28,834 nucleotides of DNA from JBAXGW01 sp037139195 (lineage in GTDB: Bacteria > Bacteroidota > Bacteroidia > Bacteroidales > JAHJDW01): NCBI GenBank assembly GCA_037139195.1, contig JBAXGW010000057.1:1-28834 (forward strand). Direction: 5' to 3'. The notes under the pieces were generated by a model. It did no database searches and was not told the DNA's origin. It was given only the letters and a program-made list of their open reading frames with translations. A program made the position numbers and the translations under genes. Below, piece by piece: positions 16,878 to 24,779 of this stretch (positions are counted from its first letter, which is position 1; every line of letters begins with the position of its first letter).

Positions 16878-17965
16878 AATCGTTGTTCAATTATAAATTG
16901 TTTGTAAAAAAAGCCTTTGTCATGTTCTGTCAATTCATTCGAAAAATCTTCAAGATATTGAATCTGTGAAGAAAAATAATCCGACAACTTTCTGGGGACC
17001 ATTAAATTCCAATAAGCTATTCGGCAATTTGGTGGGATGTTTTCAATTATTTTTTGTGATGTATTTTTAAAATCAGTACTATTCATGTACTCAAATATAT
17101 TTGAAAAATTGATGTAATCAATAGGATTTTCTTTCGTAATATAGTTCTCGGCATATCCTTTTTCAATTCTTAATTTTGAAGCATTTCTTTTTATAAGTTC
17201 AAAATTTTCTTGACGTGCATAATGTGGCAATTTTTTGTCGAAAGAACCTGTAAAAATATAATGTAAATATTCGTTTTTTGTGCTGTCGATGCGGCTTAAG
17301 TGAGCTTCGGCTTTTGAAAAAATAAATTTAGAAACTTCAACTTTTACTTCATTGAAAAATTCGGGGTCTCTGCCAAATTTCCCCATTACAAATTTGCTAA
17401 AAAACACTTTAAACAACATTTTCCAACGAAATGTATTCCATGTTTTATGGTAAAATTCTAGTTGTTCATTGGCTGTTTTTTCTTTAAGTAAAGCAGTTGT
17501 TCGTTTTTTTGTATGAATTAATGGCAGTATTTTTTTTCTGAAAAGTTCAAAATAATGTTCAAATTTTCCTGTGTGAATAACGCCTTGTTCAATAATATCA
17601 ATATTTTTGACCCAATATTTGTTGCAATCAATAGATAAAAATGGCTGAATTTTCTTAAAATATTCAAATCGCATATTTGATTCATAGAAACCTAAAAACT
17701 CAAGCATTTCGGAATAAGATAAGTTTATAAAAGCTTGTTTTTTCAGTTCTATCAGATATAATTGAATTTGATTAACGTCTACAGCAATAACTTCTGATGG
17801 ATTGCAAGTAAGCAAAGATAAGCTATTATCGCCAGCAGAGCCAATAGAAAGAATTCTGCTTCCTTTTTCAGGCTTTAATCCTTCGAGTAGCAAGTCCGCA
17901 TCTTCCCAGCAGTTTGAATAACGTATAAAATTAAAATCAACTCTTTTCGTTAAATTTTCGCTCAT
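16874..17965 (-). CDS. BtaA-like 3-amino-3-carboxypropyltransferase (DUF3419)
   Basis: 363 residues. The opening RYSNCWEDADLLLEGL (15-30), the SAM-binding ILSIGSAGDNSL (38-49), IAVDVNQIQLYLIELK (60-75), and RWKMLFKVFFSKFVMGKFGRD with YWNLMVPRKL near the end are the recognisable BtaA/DUF3419 pattern. BtaA moves the 3-amino-3-carboxypropyl group of S-adenosylmethionine onto diacylglycerol, giving homoserine lipid, the first step of betaine-lipid (DGTS) synthesis. No BtaB-type N-methyltransferase is in the window, so if active on a lipid the product here may stop at the homoserine ether or go another way. It overlaps both neighbours by 4 bp, in a translationally coupled operon with a prenyltransferase and a lipid kinase. 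The acceptor is unproven. Confidence 0.83.
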   Translation of the reverse strand: MSENLTKRVDFNFIRYSNCWEDADLLLEGLKPEKGSRILSIGSAGDNSLSLLTCNPSEVIAVDVNQIQLYLIELKKQAFINLSYSEMLEFLGFYESNMRFEYFKKIQPFLSIDCNKYWVKNIDIIEQGVIHTGKFEHYFELFRKKILPLIHTKKRTTALLKEKTANEQLEFYHKTWNTFRWKMLFKVFFSKFVMGKFGRDPEFFNEVKVEVSKFIFSKAEAHLSRIDSTKNEYLHYIFTGSFDKKLPHYARQENFELIKRNASKLRIEKGYAENYITKENPIDYINFSNIFEYMNSTDFKNTSQKIIENIPPNCRIAYWNLMVPRKLSDYFSSQIQYLEDFSNELTEHDKGFFYKQFIIEQRL

Positions 17966-20553
17966 ACCTCAATTATTTCTACTGTTCCTGTTGTTCCATT
18001 CATTATTACTTCGTCGCCAGTTTTTAGTTTGTAGAGCAAATTCGAGATTCCCACAACGCAAGGTATTCCCATTTCTCTTGCAACTATTGCCGAATGACTA
18101 AGTAAACTTCCACGCTCAACCAAAATTCCCGAAGCTGTAGGAAATAATGTAACCCAACCTGGGTCGGTGCTTGATGTTACTAAAATATCGCCATTTAAGT
18201 TTGATAGCTCATCGGGACTTCTTACTATTCGTACTTTTGCTCTGACAATTCCTTTGCTACAACCAATTCCTTTTATTGAGTTTTCAGAAGATGAATCTTC
18301 AATTTTTTCGTTTTTATATTGGTTTGAAAAATACGGAATGCACCAAGTTGTAACGCGTTCGTCCATTGGCTCGTGAGATTCGTATTTTAAGTAAACTTTT
18401 TTACGATATTCAATAAGCGAAATAACATCGGTACTTGATGATTTGCCTTCAATCAAATCAAAAATTTCTTGTTTTGTTAAATAGAAAATATCTCTATTGC
18501 TTGCTATTATTCCTTCAGCGTAGAATTTATTTCCTATTTCAGCAAAAAGTTTTCTTGCAGTTCCAAAGCCTTTAGTTCTGTAAAAACGTAGGTTTTCTCT
18601 ATTGCTAATTAAATCCCTCGATTTATTTAGAAAATAATTGAAAATCATTCTTTTGAACGCCTTGTTTTTAAGCTTGTTTTTTACAATTTCTTCGGCATTT
18701 TCGCGTGTTGTTCCATTCGACAAGCTGAAATTTGCCCAGGATGCCTTGTTTAGAGAATAGGATTTTAAAAGCTCAATAAATTTAAGCGGTTTTGTATTGT
18801 ATGTTTCAGTTTCAAGCTTTAACTCGCCAACATAGCGGTCGCCAAAGTTTTTTAAGTAATTATCAATTTTAGTTTTAATACTAAAATATTTTTCTTTTTC
18901 TAATTCTATAAATATCGTGTTTGCTGGTTTTTCCGAAAATAAAGCTAATGCATCGGAATTTGAGTTTATTTCTTTAGCAAGTTCAATAAGTAAACGGATG
19001 GGCTCGGTTGATATAATATCTTTAGCACCGCCCACCAAATCATTGTGCAGTGTTCCGCTTTCATCGATGCCGTAACTTACAACTAATTTTTGTAGTACTC
19101 CGAAGTAAATCATAGCAAAGAAATCGTTTACAAGCGGGGCTTTCCAACGAGTAAGAAGCGTATGCTCGTATTCTCTGTACAAATTCATCAATTCATATAA
19201 ATTACTAGCTGATAAATCTGTGTTTTGATACTGAGCATTAATTTGGTCGAAGTGATTTGAGAAAAGTATTCTTTGTTTTGGCAAGGATCTCAAATTTGAA
19301 ATTATGGATGAAATCATTCCTAAAATTCGTCTGTACGATTTTAGTTTTCCCTCTTTTTTCACATCATCTAAAACAAAACGTTCTTTTACTCCCATCATCT
19401 TTTCCATAAACTCTGCATTTACTGAGTATCCTGGAAGCATAGAAAGTAAAACGTACCAACTTCTGAGGTTATAATAAACTTTGCCGTGAATAAGTCCCAA
19501 CATATTAGCAAAAACCTCTTTGTTTTCTTCTATTTCAAAATCTTTAACTCCCATCATTTTCATAAACTGACGGTAAGCAGTTTCGTAAACGCCCGTTATG
19601 AAAGAAAAGGTAAGTGGTGAAGTGATGCCTGGATACGATTCAATAATATTGCTATTATCCCAAACTACATATTTTGCTGATGCGTCAGGAATTGTATTTA
19701 GCGTTGTTATTGGTCTTGTTTGCAATAAAAAAAGCTGATTATCTTTAAAACAAAACTCAATATCCTGATATTTATGAGTTATTTGATAAAGTTTTGTAAG
19801 CACAGCCCCAATTTGCTCAATTTGCTTGCTCTCTAATGCAGGTGTTTCTTGTAAATTTGTGGGTACTGATTCTTTAATAGTGCCGCCATTATTTCCAATA
19901 ATAATTCTATCGCTTTTCTTAGAAATAAAAGATTCGTATTTTGATATGTCTTTTAAAATAAAGGTATCGGCAGTAAGTTCTCCCGAAACAATTCCTTCGC
20001 CTAAGCCCCAAGTTGCATTAATAACTTTTTCTTTGCGATTGCCAGAAATAGGGTTTATTCCAAAAGCAACGCCCGAAACGCTAGGGTTAATCATCTCTTG
20101 CACTATAACTGCAATCGATAGCTCGTTGTTTATGTTGTTTGTTTCACGATAAGTTGCAGCACGTTGATTATACAAAGATATCCACACTTTTTTTATGTGT
20201 TCAGCAAGATGTATAGGCGAAACAAATAAATACGAATCAAACTGACCAGCAAACGAATTTTCCGCCCCATCTTCGCCTTTTGCCGAAGAACGAACAGCGA
20301 AATAATTGATTTGAGGTAAAGATGAAAGGATATTACTTGTTAATTCTGCCAAGTCTAAGGCTTCAATTTTCTGAATGGTTTCTTCTTTGTTTTCGTAAGT
20401 AGGTGTAATTCCAATATTTTTTAAATAGTTGGCTGGAATCACAGAAAATGCAGGCACATTAAACCCATTCTGAGTTAGAAGAAATAAGTTAGTTGCTTTT
20501 CCGCCTAATTCCGAATTGGGTAATGCAGCTATATCGGTATGTTTTATTATCAT
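17962..20553 (-). CDS. PEP-synthase / rifampicin-phosphotransferase-like dikinase
   Basis: 863 residues with the three-part dikinase layout. The N-terminal ATP-grasp (PPDK_N) part has ELGGKATNLFLLTQNGFNVP (15-34), FAVRSSAKGEDGAENSFAGQ and IVQEMINPSVSGVAF. A long middle segment (about 300-750) resembles no PEP-binding barrel I can see. The C-terminal swivelling phosphohistidine domain has GCSKGIVRAKVRIV, ILVTSSTDPGWVTLFPTASG and GSLLSHSAIVARE with catalytic H820. The lack of a PEP-synthase-type barrel makes it closer to rifampicin phosphotransferase-like enzymes, which use ATP to phosphorylate an acceptor and release AMP and phosphate. It lies 3 nt from the UbiA gene and overlaps the BtaA-like gene by 4 bp, so it probably phosphorylates an intermediate of the same pathway. 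Confidence 0.82.
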   Translation of the reverse strand: MIIKHTDIAALPNSELGGKATNLFLLTQNGFNVPAFSVIPANYLKNIGITPTYENKEETIQKIEALDLAELTSNILSSLPQINYFAVRSSAKGEDGAENSFAGQFDSYLFVSPIHLAEHIKKVWISLYNQRAATYRETNNINNELSIAVIVQEMINPSVSGVAFGINPISGNRKEKVINATWGLGEGIVSGELTADTFILKDISKYESFISKKSDRIIIGNNGGTIKESVPTNLQETPALESKQIEQIGAVLTKLYQITHKYQDIEFCFKDNQLFLLQTRPITTLNTIPDASAKYVVWDNSNIIESYPGITSPLTFSFITGVYETAYRQFMKMMGVKDFEIEENKEVFANMLGLIHGKVYYNLRSWYVLLSMLPGYSVNAEFMEKMMGVKERFVLDDVKKEGKLKSYRRILGMISSIISNLRSLPKQRILFSNHFDQINAQYQNTDLSASNLYELMNLYREYEHTLLTRWKAPLVNDFFAMIYFGVLQKLVVSYGIDESGTLHNDLVGGAKDIISTEPIRLLIELAKEINSNSDALALFSEKPANTIFIELEKEKYFSIKTKIDNYLKNFGDRYVGELKLETETYNTKPLKFIELLKSYSLNKASWANFSLSNGTTRENAEEIVKNKLKNKAFKRMIFNYFLNKSRDLISNRENLRFYRTKGFGTARKLFAEIGNKFYAEGIIASNRDIFYLTKQEIFDLIEGKSSSTDVISLIEYRKKVYLKYESHEPMDERVTTWCIPYFSNQYKNEKIEDSSSENSIKGIGCSKGIVRAKVRIVRSPDELSNLNGDILVTSSTDPGWVTLFPTASGILVERGSLLSHSAIVAREMGIPCVVGISNLLYKLKTGDEVIMNGTTGTVEIIEV

Positions 20554-20556
20554 AAT

Positions 20557-21483
20557 TTAGGCTAAAAGTTTGCTAATCATTGGAACAGCACCCAAAGTCA
20601 TATACATTAAAAATGTCCAAACAGCTGATGAAAGTTCAATCATTTTTGATGATTTCATGGTTTGTTTGTTTAAGAAGAATAAAGCAGGAAGTACACATAA
20701 AGCAAATTCTGCAATAAGTACGAAAGCTCCTGTTTGTCCATAGCCAGCATAATAAGCTGCCGCAATACTAAGAATTAATGTAGTTAATAATACAGCAATC
20801 CAAATATAGGTAGCATTTTTTGCCCCGTATAAAGTTGAATAGGTATTATGCTCTTCGTTTTCGGGCACTTTTATTTTTCTTCCAAATTCAATTACTACGC
20901 CATTCATATACGAAACAGCAAAAAAGAACATCAAGCCTTTTGGCGCTGAAACATCGCCCAATAACCAATCAGCGCCACTTGCGTAAATGTCAATTAATGG
21001 TACAATAAACATGTGTGAAACAATGTACCAAACGGGTTTATGTTTAAGCCATTCTGAAACAAAAAATTCTTTTCCCATCAACGACATGTATATTATTACA
21101 ACCGCCCATAGGATAAGCATTTTTGGAAAAAAATAAATGTTGATCATTATCTGCAAAGCAACTACAACAATTCCTATCCACTTAAGTTCTTTAAAGTTGA
21201 TTAATCCACGAGGAACAGGCAGATGTTTTCTGAAATTTGCATCGTCTTCAGCATCTTTAAACTCATCCACAACGCGTAGAAGAAAGAAAAGTGTAATGGT
21301 AGTGAATGCCGTTGGAAAATAATAAGTCCAATCGATAAACCCTTCCATGCCTCTGCAAATGCGAGAATAGGAAATTGCCGAAAAGGTAAAAGCTCCAATT
21401 AAAAATATATGAGCTAAAAATGGAAAGCGTTCTTTCTGATATTGAATAAAGCGCAAGAAAAATGAAGAATTATTTGTTATCAT
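20557..21483 (-). CDS. UbiA-family membrane prenyltransferase
   Basis: 308 residues with about 8-9 membrane helices. The first Asp-rich motif is LRVVDEFKDAEDD (69-81), followed by LPVPRGLI as in many UbiA members. The second conserved loop is EFGRKIKVPENEEHNTYS (199-216). That loop keeps the GRK.K.PE pattern of a Bacteroidota subfamily but has Glu/Asn instead of the usual Asp pair, so Mg-pyrophosphate binding may differ. UbiA enzymes transfer a prenyl chain from its diphosphate to an aromatic or glycerol-phosphate acceptor. Neither the prenyl length nor the acceptor can be read from sequence. It is the first gene of the tightly packed part of the cluster, downstream of HMG-CoA reductase. Confidence 0.85.
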   Translation of the reverse strand: MITNNSSFFLRFIQYQKERFPFLAHIFLIGAFTFSAISYSRICRGMEGFIDWTYYFPTAFTTITLFFLLRVVDEFKDAEDDANFRKHLPVPRGLINFKELKWIGIVVVALQIMINIYFFPKMLILWAVVIIYMSLMGKEFFVSEWLKHKPVWYIVSHMFIVPLIDIYASGADWLLGDVSAPKGLMFFFAVSYMNGVVIEFGRKIKVPENEEHNTYSTLYGAKNATYIWIAVLLTTLILSIAAAYYAGYGQTGAFVLIAEFALCVLPALFFLNKQTMKSSKMIELSSAVWTFLMYMTLGAVPMISKLLA

Positions 21484-21689
21484 AGTTAGTTATTAAAGTT
21501 CATAAAGTTAAAAGTTCTTTACGATGACTGAGCGGAGTCGAAGTCTGAGTTTTAAAGTTTTTAAAGTTTTTAAAGTTCATAAAGTTAAAAGTTTCTTACG
21601 TTTACTTCGACTCCGCTCAGTAAACGTTTTAAAGTTAAAAGTTCTATACAGTGAATTAGCGTAGCTGAAGGCAATGTTTGCATGATTTC
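21484..21689. repeat. Repeat-rich gap: TTTAAAGT runs and two REP half-elements
   Basis: This 206-bp gap between HMG-CoA reductase and UbiA holds three copies of an AAAGTTAAAAGTT motif, a run of TTTTTAAAG units (about 21550-21575), and two single CTTCGACTCCGCTCAG elements. One is inverted at 21528-21543; the other is at 21605-21620 within a hairpin whose 8-bp ACGTTTAC/GTAAACGT arms span 21598-21627. It looks inserted into an operon. The hairpin may also modulate readthrough. Confidence 0.75.
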
Positions 21690-22964
21690 TTATTTTTTTC
21701 GTCCAAGTTTTTTGTGTGCGTGAGAAAACTGTCCTGCTGAAATGGCTGCTGCTATTGATATTTCGCCCGAAAGTACCACTGCTGCACAAATTTCAGCAAA
21801 TTTCCGTGCTTTTCCAGCTCCATTGCAATCCATAATATTTAAACATTCTTGTTGAGTAGGAAGAATTGTTCCTCCGCCCACTGTTCCAACTATTAAGTTT
21901 GGTAATGTTACGCTAACGTATATACCTCCATTTTTATGGTGTTCCATGCGAGTAATTCCTATAGCTGCTTCTGTAACACATGCTACATCTTGCCCTGTTG
22001 CTAAAAATAGCGCTGCTAATCCATTTGCAAAATGACCTTGTGCTCCAATTGCTCCACTCTGAATAACACCAATTGTGGAGGTTTGCCAATATTTAACAAT
22101 TAATTCGGGAGTTGTTTTAAGTATATCAACAACTATATTTTGTGGAATAATTACTTCCGCAACTACTTTTTTGCCTCTAACATTGGTAAACGAAAGAGCA
22201 GTTGCCTTTTTATCGCCCGAATAGTTTCCTTCCAGAAACCAATATTCAGGTTTTATAGGGCAATTTTCAATAATATAACTGCAAATTGCATCGGTGCAAA
22301 TAGTAACCATATTCTGACCCGCAGCATCGCCAGTATAAAATTCAAATACAAGTATTAGGTTATTGCCTTCGATATTTACTTTTGTTTCAGAAAGCTTTGC
22401 AAATCGGCTATTTTGGGTGGTTATCTCTTTAAACTTCTCGTCTTGTTCTAGTGCCCACATTAAAAAGCTTGCTAGATCACCAATACTTTCAAATGTAAAT
22501 ACGGGGCTTCGTTGAACGCCTTCTGTTAAACATACAGAAGTAATTCCTCCGCTAAGATAGGCTGCACGAGCGCCTCTATTGTATGATGCAATTAATGCAC
22601 CTTCGGTAGTAGCCAGTGGAGCATAAAAATCGCCATAAGCATCAATTCCTTTAACTTTTATAGGTCCAATTATACCTGTTGGAATTTGTGTCATTCCAAT
22701 ATAATTTTCAATATTACCAGGTAAGATATCAAAATTATTAAATTGAACTTTATTCGATAAAAATGGAATTTCGGTGTTAGTGGCTTTTTCTAATGATGTA
22801 ATACGAGTTTCTGTTTTTATTTTTGTGCACTTCGAGTCGGTACGAAAAATGGTCTCTGCGAAATTATTAATTTCTGTAGATTTCAACTTTTCGATTAAAT
22901 CAGTAGTTCGGTTGGTGTTAAGTATTTGCAGCGTTTTTCGCGCCTTGTTGCTGGATGACGTCAT
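21690..22964 (-). CDS. Hydroxymethylglutaryl-CoA reductase (class I-like)
   Basis: 424 residues, the size of the soluble catalytic unit. Motifs in order: ENYIGMTQIPTGIIGP (86-101), ATTEGALIAS with E121, the nucleotide loop TGDAAGQNMV (211-220), NYSGDKKAT with K252, ATGQD with D326, VGTVGGGTILPTQ (359-371), and SHAHKK near the C-terminus with H415. These are the Glu-Lys-Asp-His set of HMG-CoA reductases, and GDAAGQN and the DKK motif are of the NADPH-using class I type found in eukaryotes and archaea. The enzyme reduces HMG-CoA to mevalonate. No other mevalonate-pathway gene is in the window. It is the first gene of the minus-strand cluster, preceded by a promoter-like box. Confidence 0.93.
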   Translation of the reverse strand: MTSSSNKARKTLQILNTNRTTDLIEKLKSTEINNFAETIFRTDSKCTKIKTETRITSLEKATNTEIPFLSNKVQFNNFDILPGNIENYIGMTQIPTGIIGPIKVKGIDAYGDFYAPLATTEGALIASYNRGARAAYLSGGITSVCLTEGVQRSPVFTFESIGDLASFLMWALEQDEKFKEITTQNSRFAKLSETKVNIEGNNLILVFEFYTGDAAGQNMVTICTDAICSYIIENCPIKPEYWFLEGNYSGDKKATALSFTNVRGKKVVAEVIIPQNIVVDILKTTPELIVKYWQTSTIGVIQSGAIGAQGHFANGLAALFLATGQDVACVTEAAIGITRMEHHKNGGIYVSVTLPNLIVGTVGGGTILPTQQECLNIMDCNGAGKARKFAEICAAVVLSGEISIAAAISAGQFSHAHKKLGRKK

Positions 22965-23354
22965 AGCTTCGATTAAAGTTACTCATTGTTCGCTCTAACA
23001 AACATAATAAATTTTATATTGTAATGCTACAAAATTAATGATTCTTAAGATATTGCAAAAAAAAGATTAAATAGGTTTTATAAATATATATAATATAAAA
23101 ACTATTATTTAAGGTTCTTATAATCAAATACTAAATGGATTTAAGTATAGTAGAGTTTTTAAATATTACGCTTTTGAGGTTAAAATCTTTAACTATTTTT
23201 AACAGCAGACCTGAGTTTTATTAAAATTTCAGAATTTCATCTGATTTGGATTTTTAGAATCCTCTTTTATTAAAAAAACGAGATTAGTTTGCTGTTAGGA
23301 TGTAGTTTATGAAATAATTAGCTTGTTTTTTTGTAACAAAAAAAATGATAATTA
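22965..23354. other. Intergenic DNA between divergent HMGR and OmpA units
   Basis: Very AT-rich, with no coding frame worth calling. On the minus strand, TATGTTTG (23006-22999) is a good -7 box 35 nt before the HMG-CoA reductase ATG. The -33 side is imperfect (TTTTG at about 23 nt spacing). A 9-bp TTTTTTTGT/ACAAAAAAA inverted repeat lies at 23326-23344, just before the promoter of the next transcript. Confidence 0.5.
22999..23006 (-). promoter_or_regulatory. -7 element of the lipid cluster (HMGR)
   Basis: TATGTTTG on the minus strand matches TAnnTTTG and lies 35 nt before the ATG at 22964. It is the only clear promoter seen for the six-gene cluster. Confidence 0.5.
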
Positions 23355-23385
23355 TTTGTTTAGTATCAAAATAAATTTACATTTG
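23355..23385 (+). promoter_or_regulatory. Consensus promoter for the first 74-nt element / OmpA transcript
   Basis: TTTG (23355-23358), 19 nt, then TACATTTG (23378-23385): an exact Bacteroidota promoter. It would start RNA about 20 nt before the structured element at 23411. Confidence 0.7.
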
Positions 23386-23410
23386 TAATGTTAATGTAAA
23401 AAATAAAAAA

Positions 23411-23484
23411 AGAGGAACCGGTTTTGTGTTTCGCGACCTTCCCCGGTTCTCTCCAATTGAAACAGTTCTTTGAAGAAACTGATA
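23411..23484 (+). ncRNA. 74-nt structured element, copy 1
   Basis: 70 of 74 bases match copy 2 at 27638-27711; the four changes all lie at 23421-23426, in the loop of the first stem. Stem 1 pairs GAACCGG (23414-23420) with CCGGTTC (23442-23448), extended outward past a bulged G. Stem 2 lies in CAGTTCTTTGAAGAAACTG (23462-23480), with GTTCTTTGAA resembling the boxA sequence of rRNA operons (inference). It sits 20 nt after a consensus promoter and 139 nt before an OmpA-family gene, so it may be a leader element or a small RNA. A 15-codon frame (23511-23558) follows it and is not called. Confidence 0.65.
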
Positions 23485-23623
23485 AACAAATATACTAAAA
23501 TATTTAGGGATATGCAAGACGAATTTATAGGTGTATTAGGAGAAGTTTGTTTGTTGTAATGTAAAAAGCTAGAAAAATAGGTGAATTGAATATAGTAATT
23601 GCTAAAAAGTTGAAACTTTAATT

Positions 23624-24769
23624 ATGTTAATAAAATATAAAATCTGTTTATTGAAATTTTTTTTGAAGAGGAAAAATATAGAATTATTATGTTATTTATT
23701 TTTAATTAGTTTTAACCTATTTTCTCAAAATGAATATGTAATTAATGGCGGATTTGAAGATTACACTAATATGAGAGTGAAAGTATGGAATGGCAAAACG
23801 TATAAAAATATTGCAAATAATTGGACTTCGGCAAGTTTTGAAAATTTTAAACCTTTAGTTGATTCTATTGTTAATTTAGTTGAAGTTGTTAGAAATGTTG
23901 AAAAAACAATTATTGGCAAAAATTATATTGAAATATCTTCTGTTATAACCACTACTGTACCTGTTGGTCTTACATCAATTCAAACCAAATTAAAAGAAAA
24001 TTTGGTTAAAGATAAAATGTATCTTTTGTCTCTTGATTTAAAATCGTTTGGCAGTTGTTGTGATAGATATATTAAATCTTGCAAGTTTATCTTTACAGAT
24101 TATGCTTTTACAAAAAAAGATTATGCTCCTGTAAATAAACCATTTGTGTTATTATACAATTGTGATAGTAGTTTGCTTAAAGAAGATTGGATAACTGCAT
24201 ATAATAAATACATTGCAAAGGGAGATGAAGTTTATCTTACAATTGAGTTGAATTTGGATCGAAAGCAAACTCAAAATATACCTTGTAAGCCAAACACAGA
24301 TTGTTCATCCACAGGTCGGCATTCCATTGATTCATATTATTACCTTGATAATGTTTCCATTAAAGAAAATATAGATTGTTTTAAAATAGATTGTAACAAG
24401 AAAATTGTATCGACTTATACAAAAGATGCCGTTCTTGTTTTGCCCAATATTAATTTCTTTACCAATAGCGATTCGCTTACAAAAAGTTCTTTTGTTGAGT
24501 TAGACAAACTCTTGCTAGAATTGAAAAGCAATCCAAACTTAGAAATTGAAATATCGGGGCATACCGATGATGTGGGTAGTGCCGAAAAAAATATGAAATT
24601 ATCAGATTTGCGTGCAAAATCAGTAAAACGCTATTTTGTTTCGAAAGGGATAAACGAAAAAAGAATGCAAACAAAAGGCGAAGGCTATAATAAACCGCTG
24701 TTAAAAGCTACCGATGAAGCTTCGAGAGCGAAGAATAGAAGGGTGGAAATTAAAGTATTGAAAAATTAA
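23624..24769 (+). CDS. OmpA-family outer-membrane/peptidoglycan-binding protein
   Basis: 381 residues. A basic N-terminus leads into a signal peptide (ELLCYLFLISFNLFSQ). Next comes a ~230-residue beta-rich domain starting NGGFEDYTN, as in jelly-roll/galactose-binding-like modules, with a pair of Cys clusters (GSCCDRYIKSC, CKPNTDCSS). The C-terminal ~110 residues are an OmpA domain: INFFTNSDSL, ISGHTDDVGSAEKNMKLSDLRAKSV, and NRRVEIKVL, containing the Asp and Arg that bind peptidoglycan diaminopimelate. The role is probably to anchor an envelope or surface structure to the cell wall. The start is the only upstream ATG. It lies 10 nt before the S46 peptidase and is probably co-transcribed. Confidence 0.85.
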   Translation: MLIKYKICLLKFFLKRKNIELLCYLFLISFNLFSQNEYVINGGFEDYTNMRVKVWNGKTYKNIANNWTSASFENFKPLVDSIVNLVEVVRNVEKTIIGKNYIEISSVITTTVPVGLTSIQTKLKENLVKDKMYLLSLDLKSFGSCCDRYIKSCKFIFTDYAFTKKDYAPVNKPFVLLYNCDSSLLKEDWITAYNKYIAKGDEVYLTIELNLDRKQTQNIPCKPNTDCSSTGRHSIDSYYYLDNVSIKENIDCFKIDCNKKIVSTYTKDAVLVLPNINFFTNSDSLTKSSFVELDKLLLELKSNPNLEIEISGHTDDVGSAEKNMKLSDLRAKSVKRYFVSKGINEKRMQTKGEGYNKPLLKATDEASRAKNRRVEIKVLKN

Positions 24770-24779
24770 ATCACACAAA

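Noticed and set aside
21577..21789. Minus-strand frame running from HMGR's 3' end into the repeat island
   Set aside because: A frame-shifted shadow of HMGR plus REP sequence; no independent support.
23511..23558. 15-codon frame after the first structured element
   Set aside because: Too short to distinguish from chance; no matching peptide after the second element.
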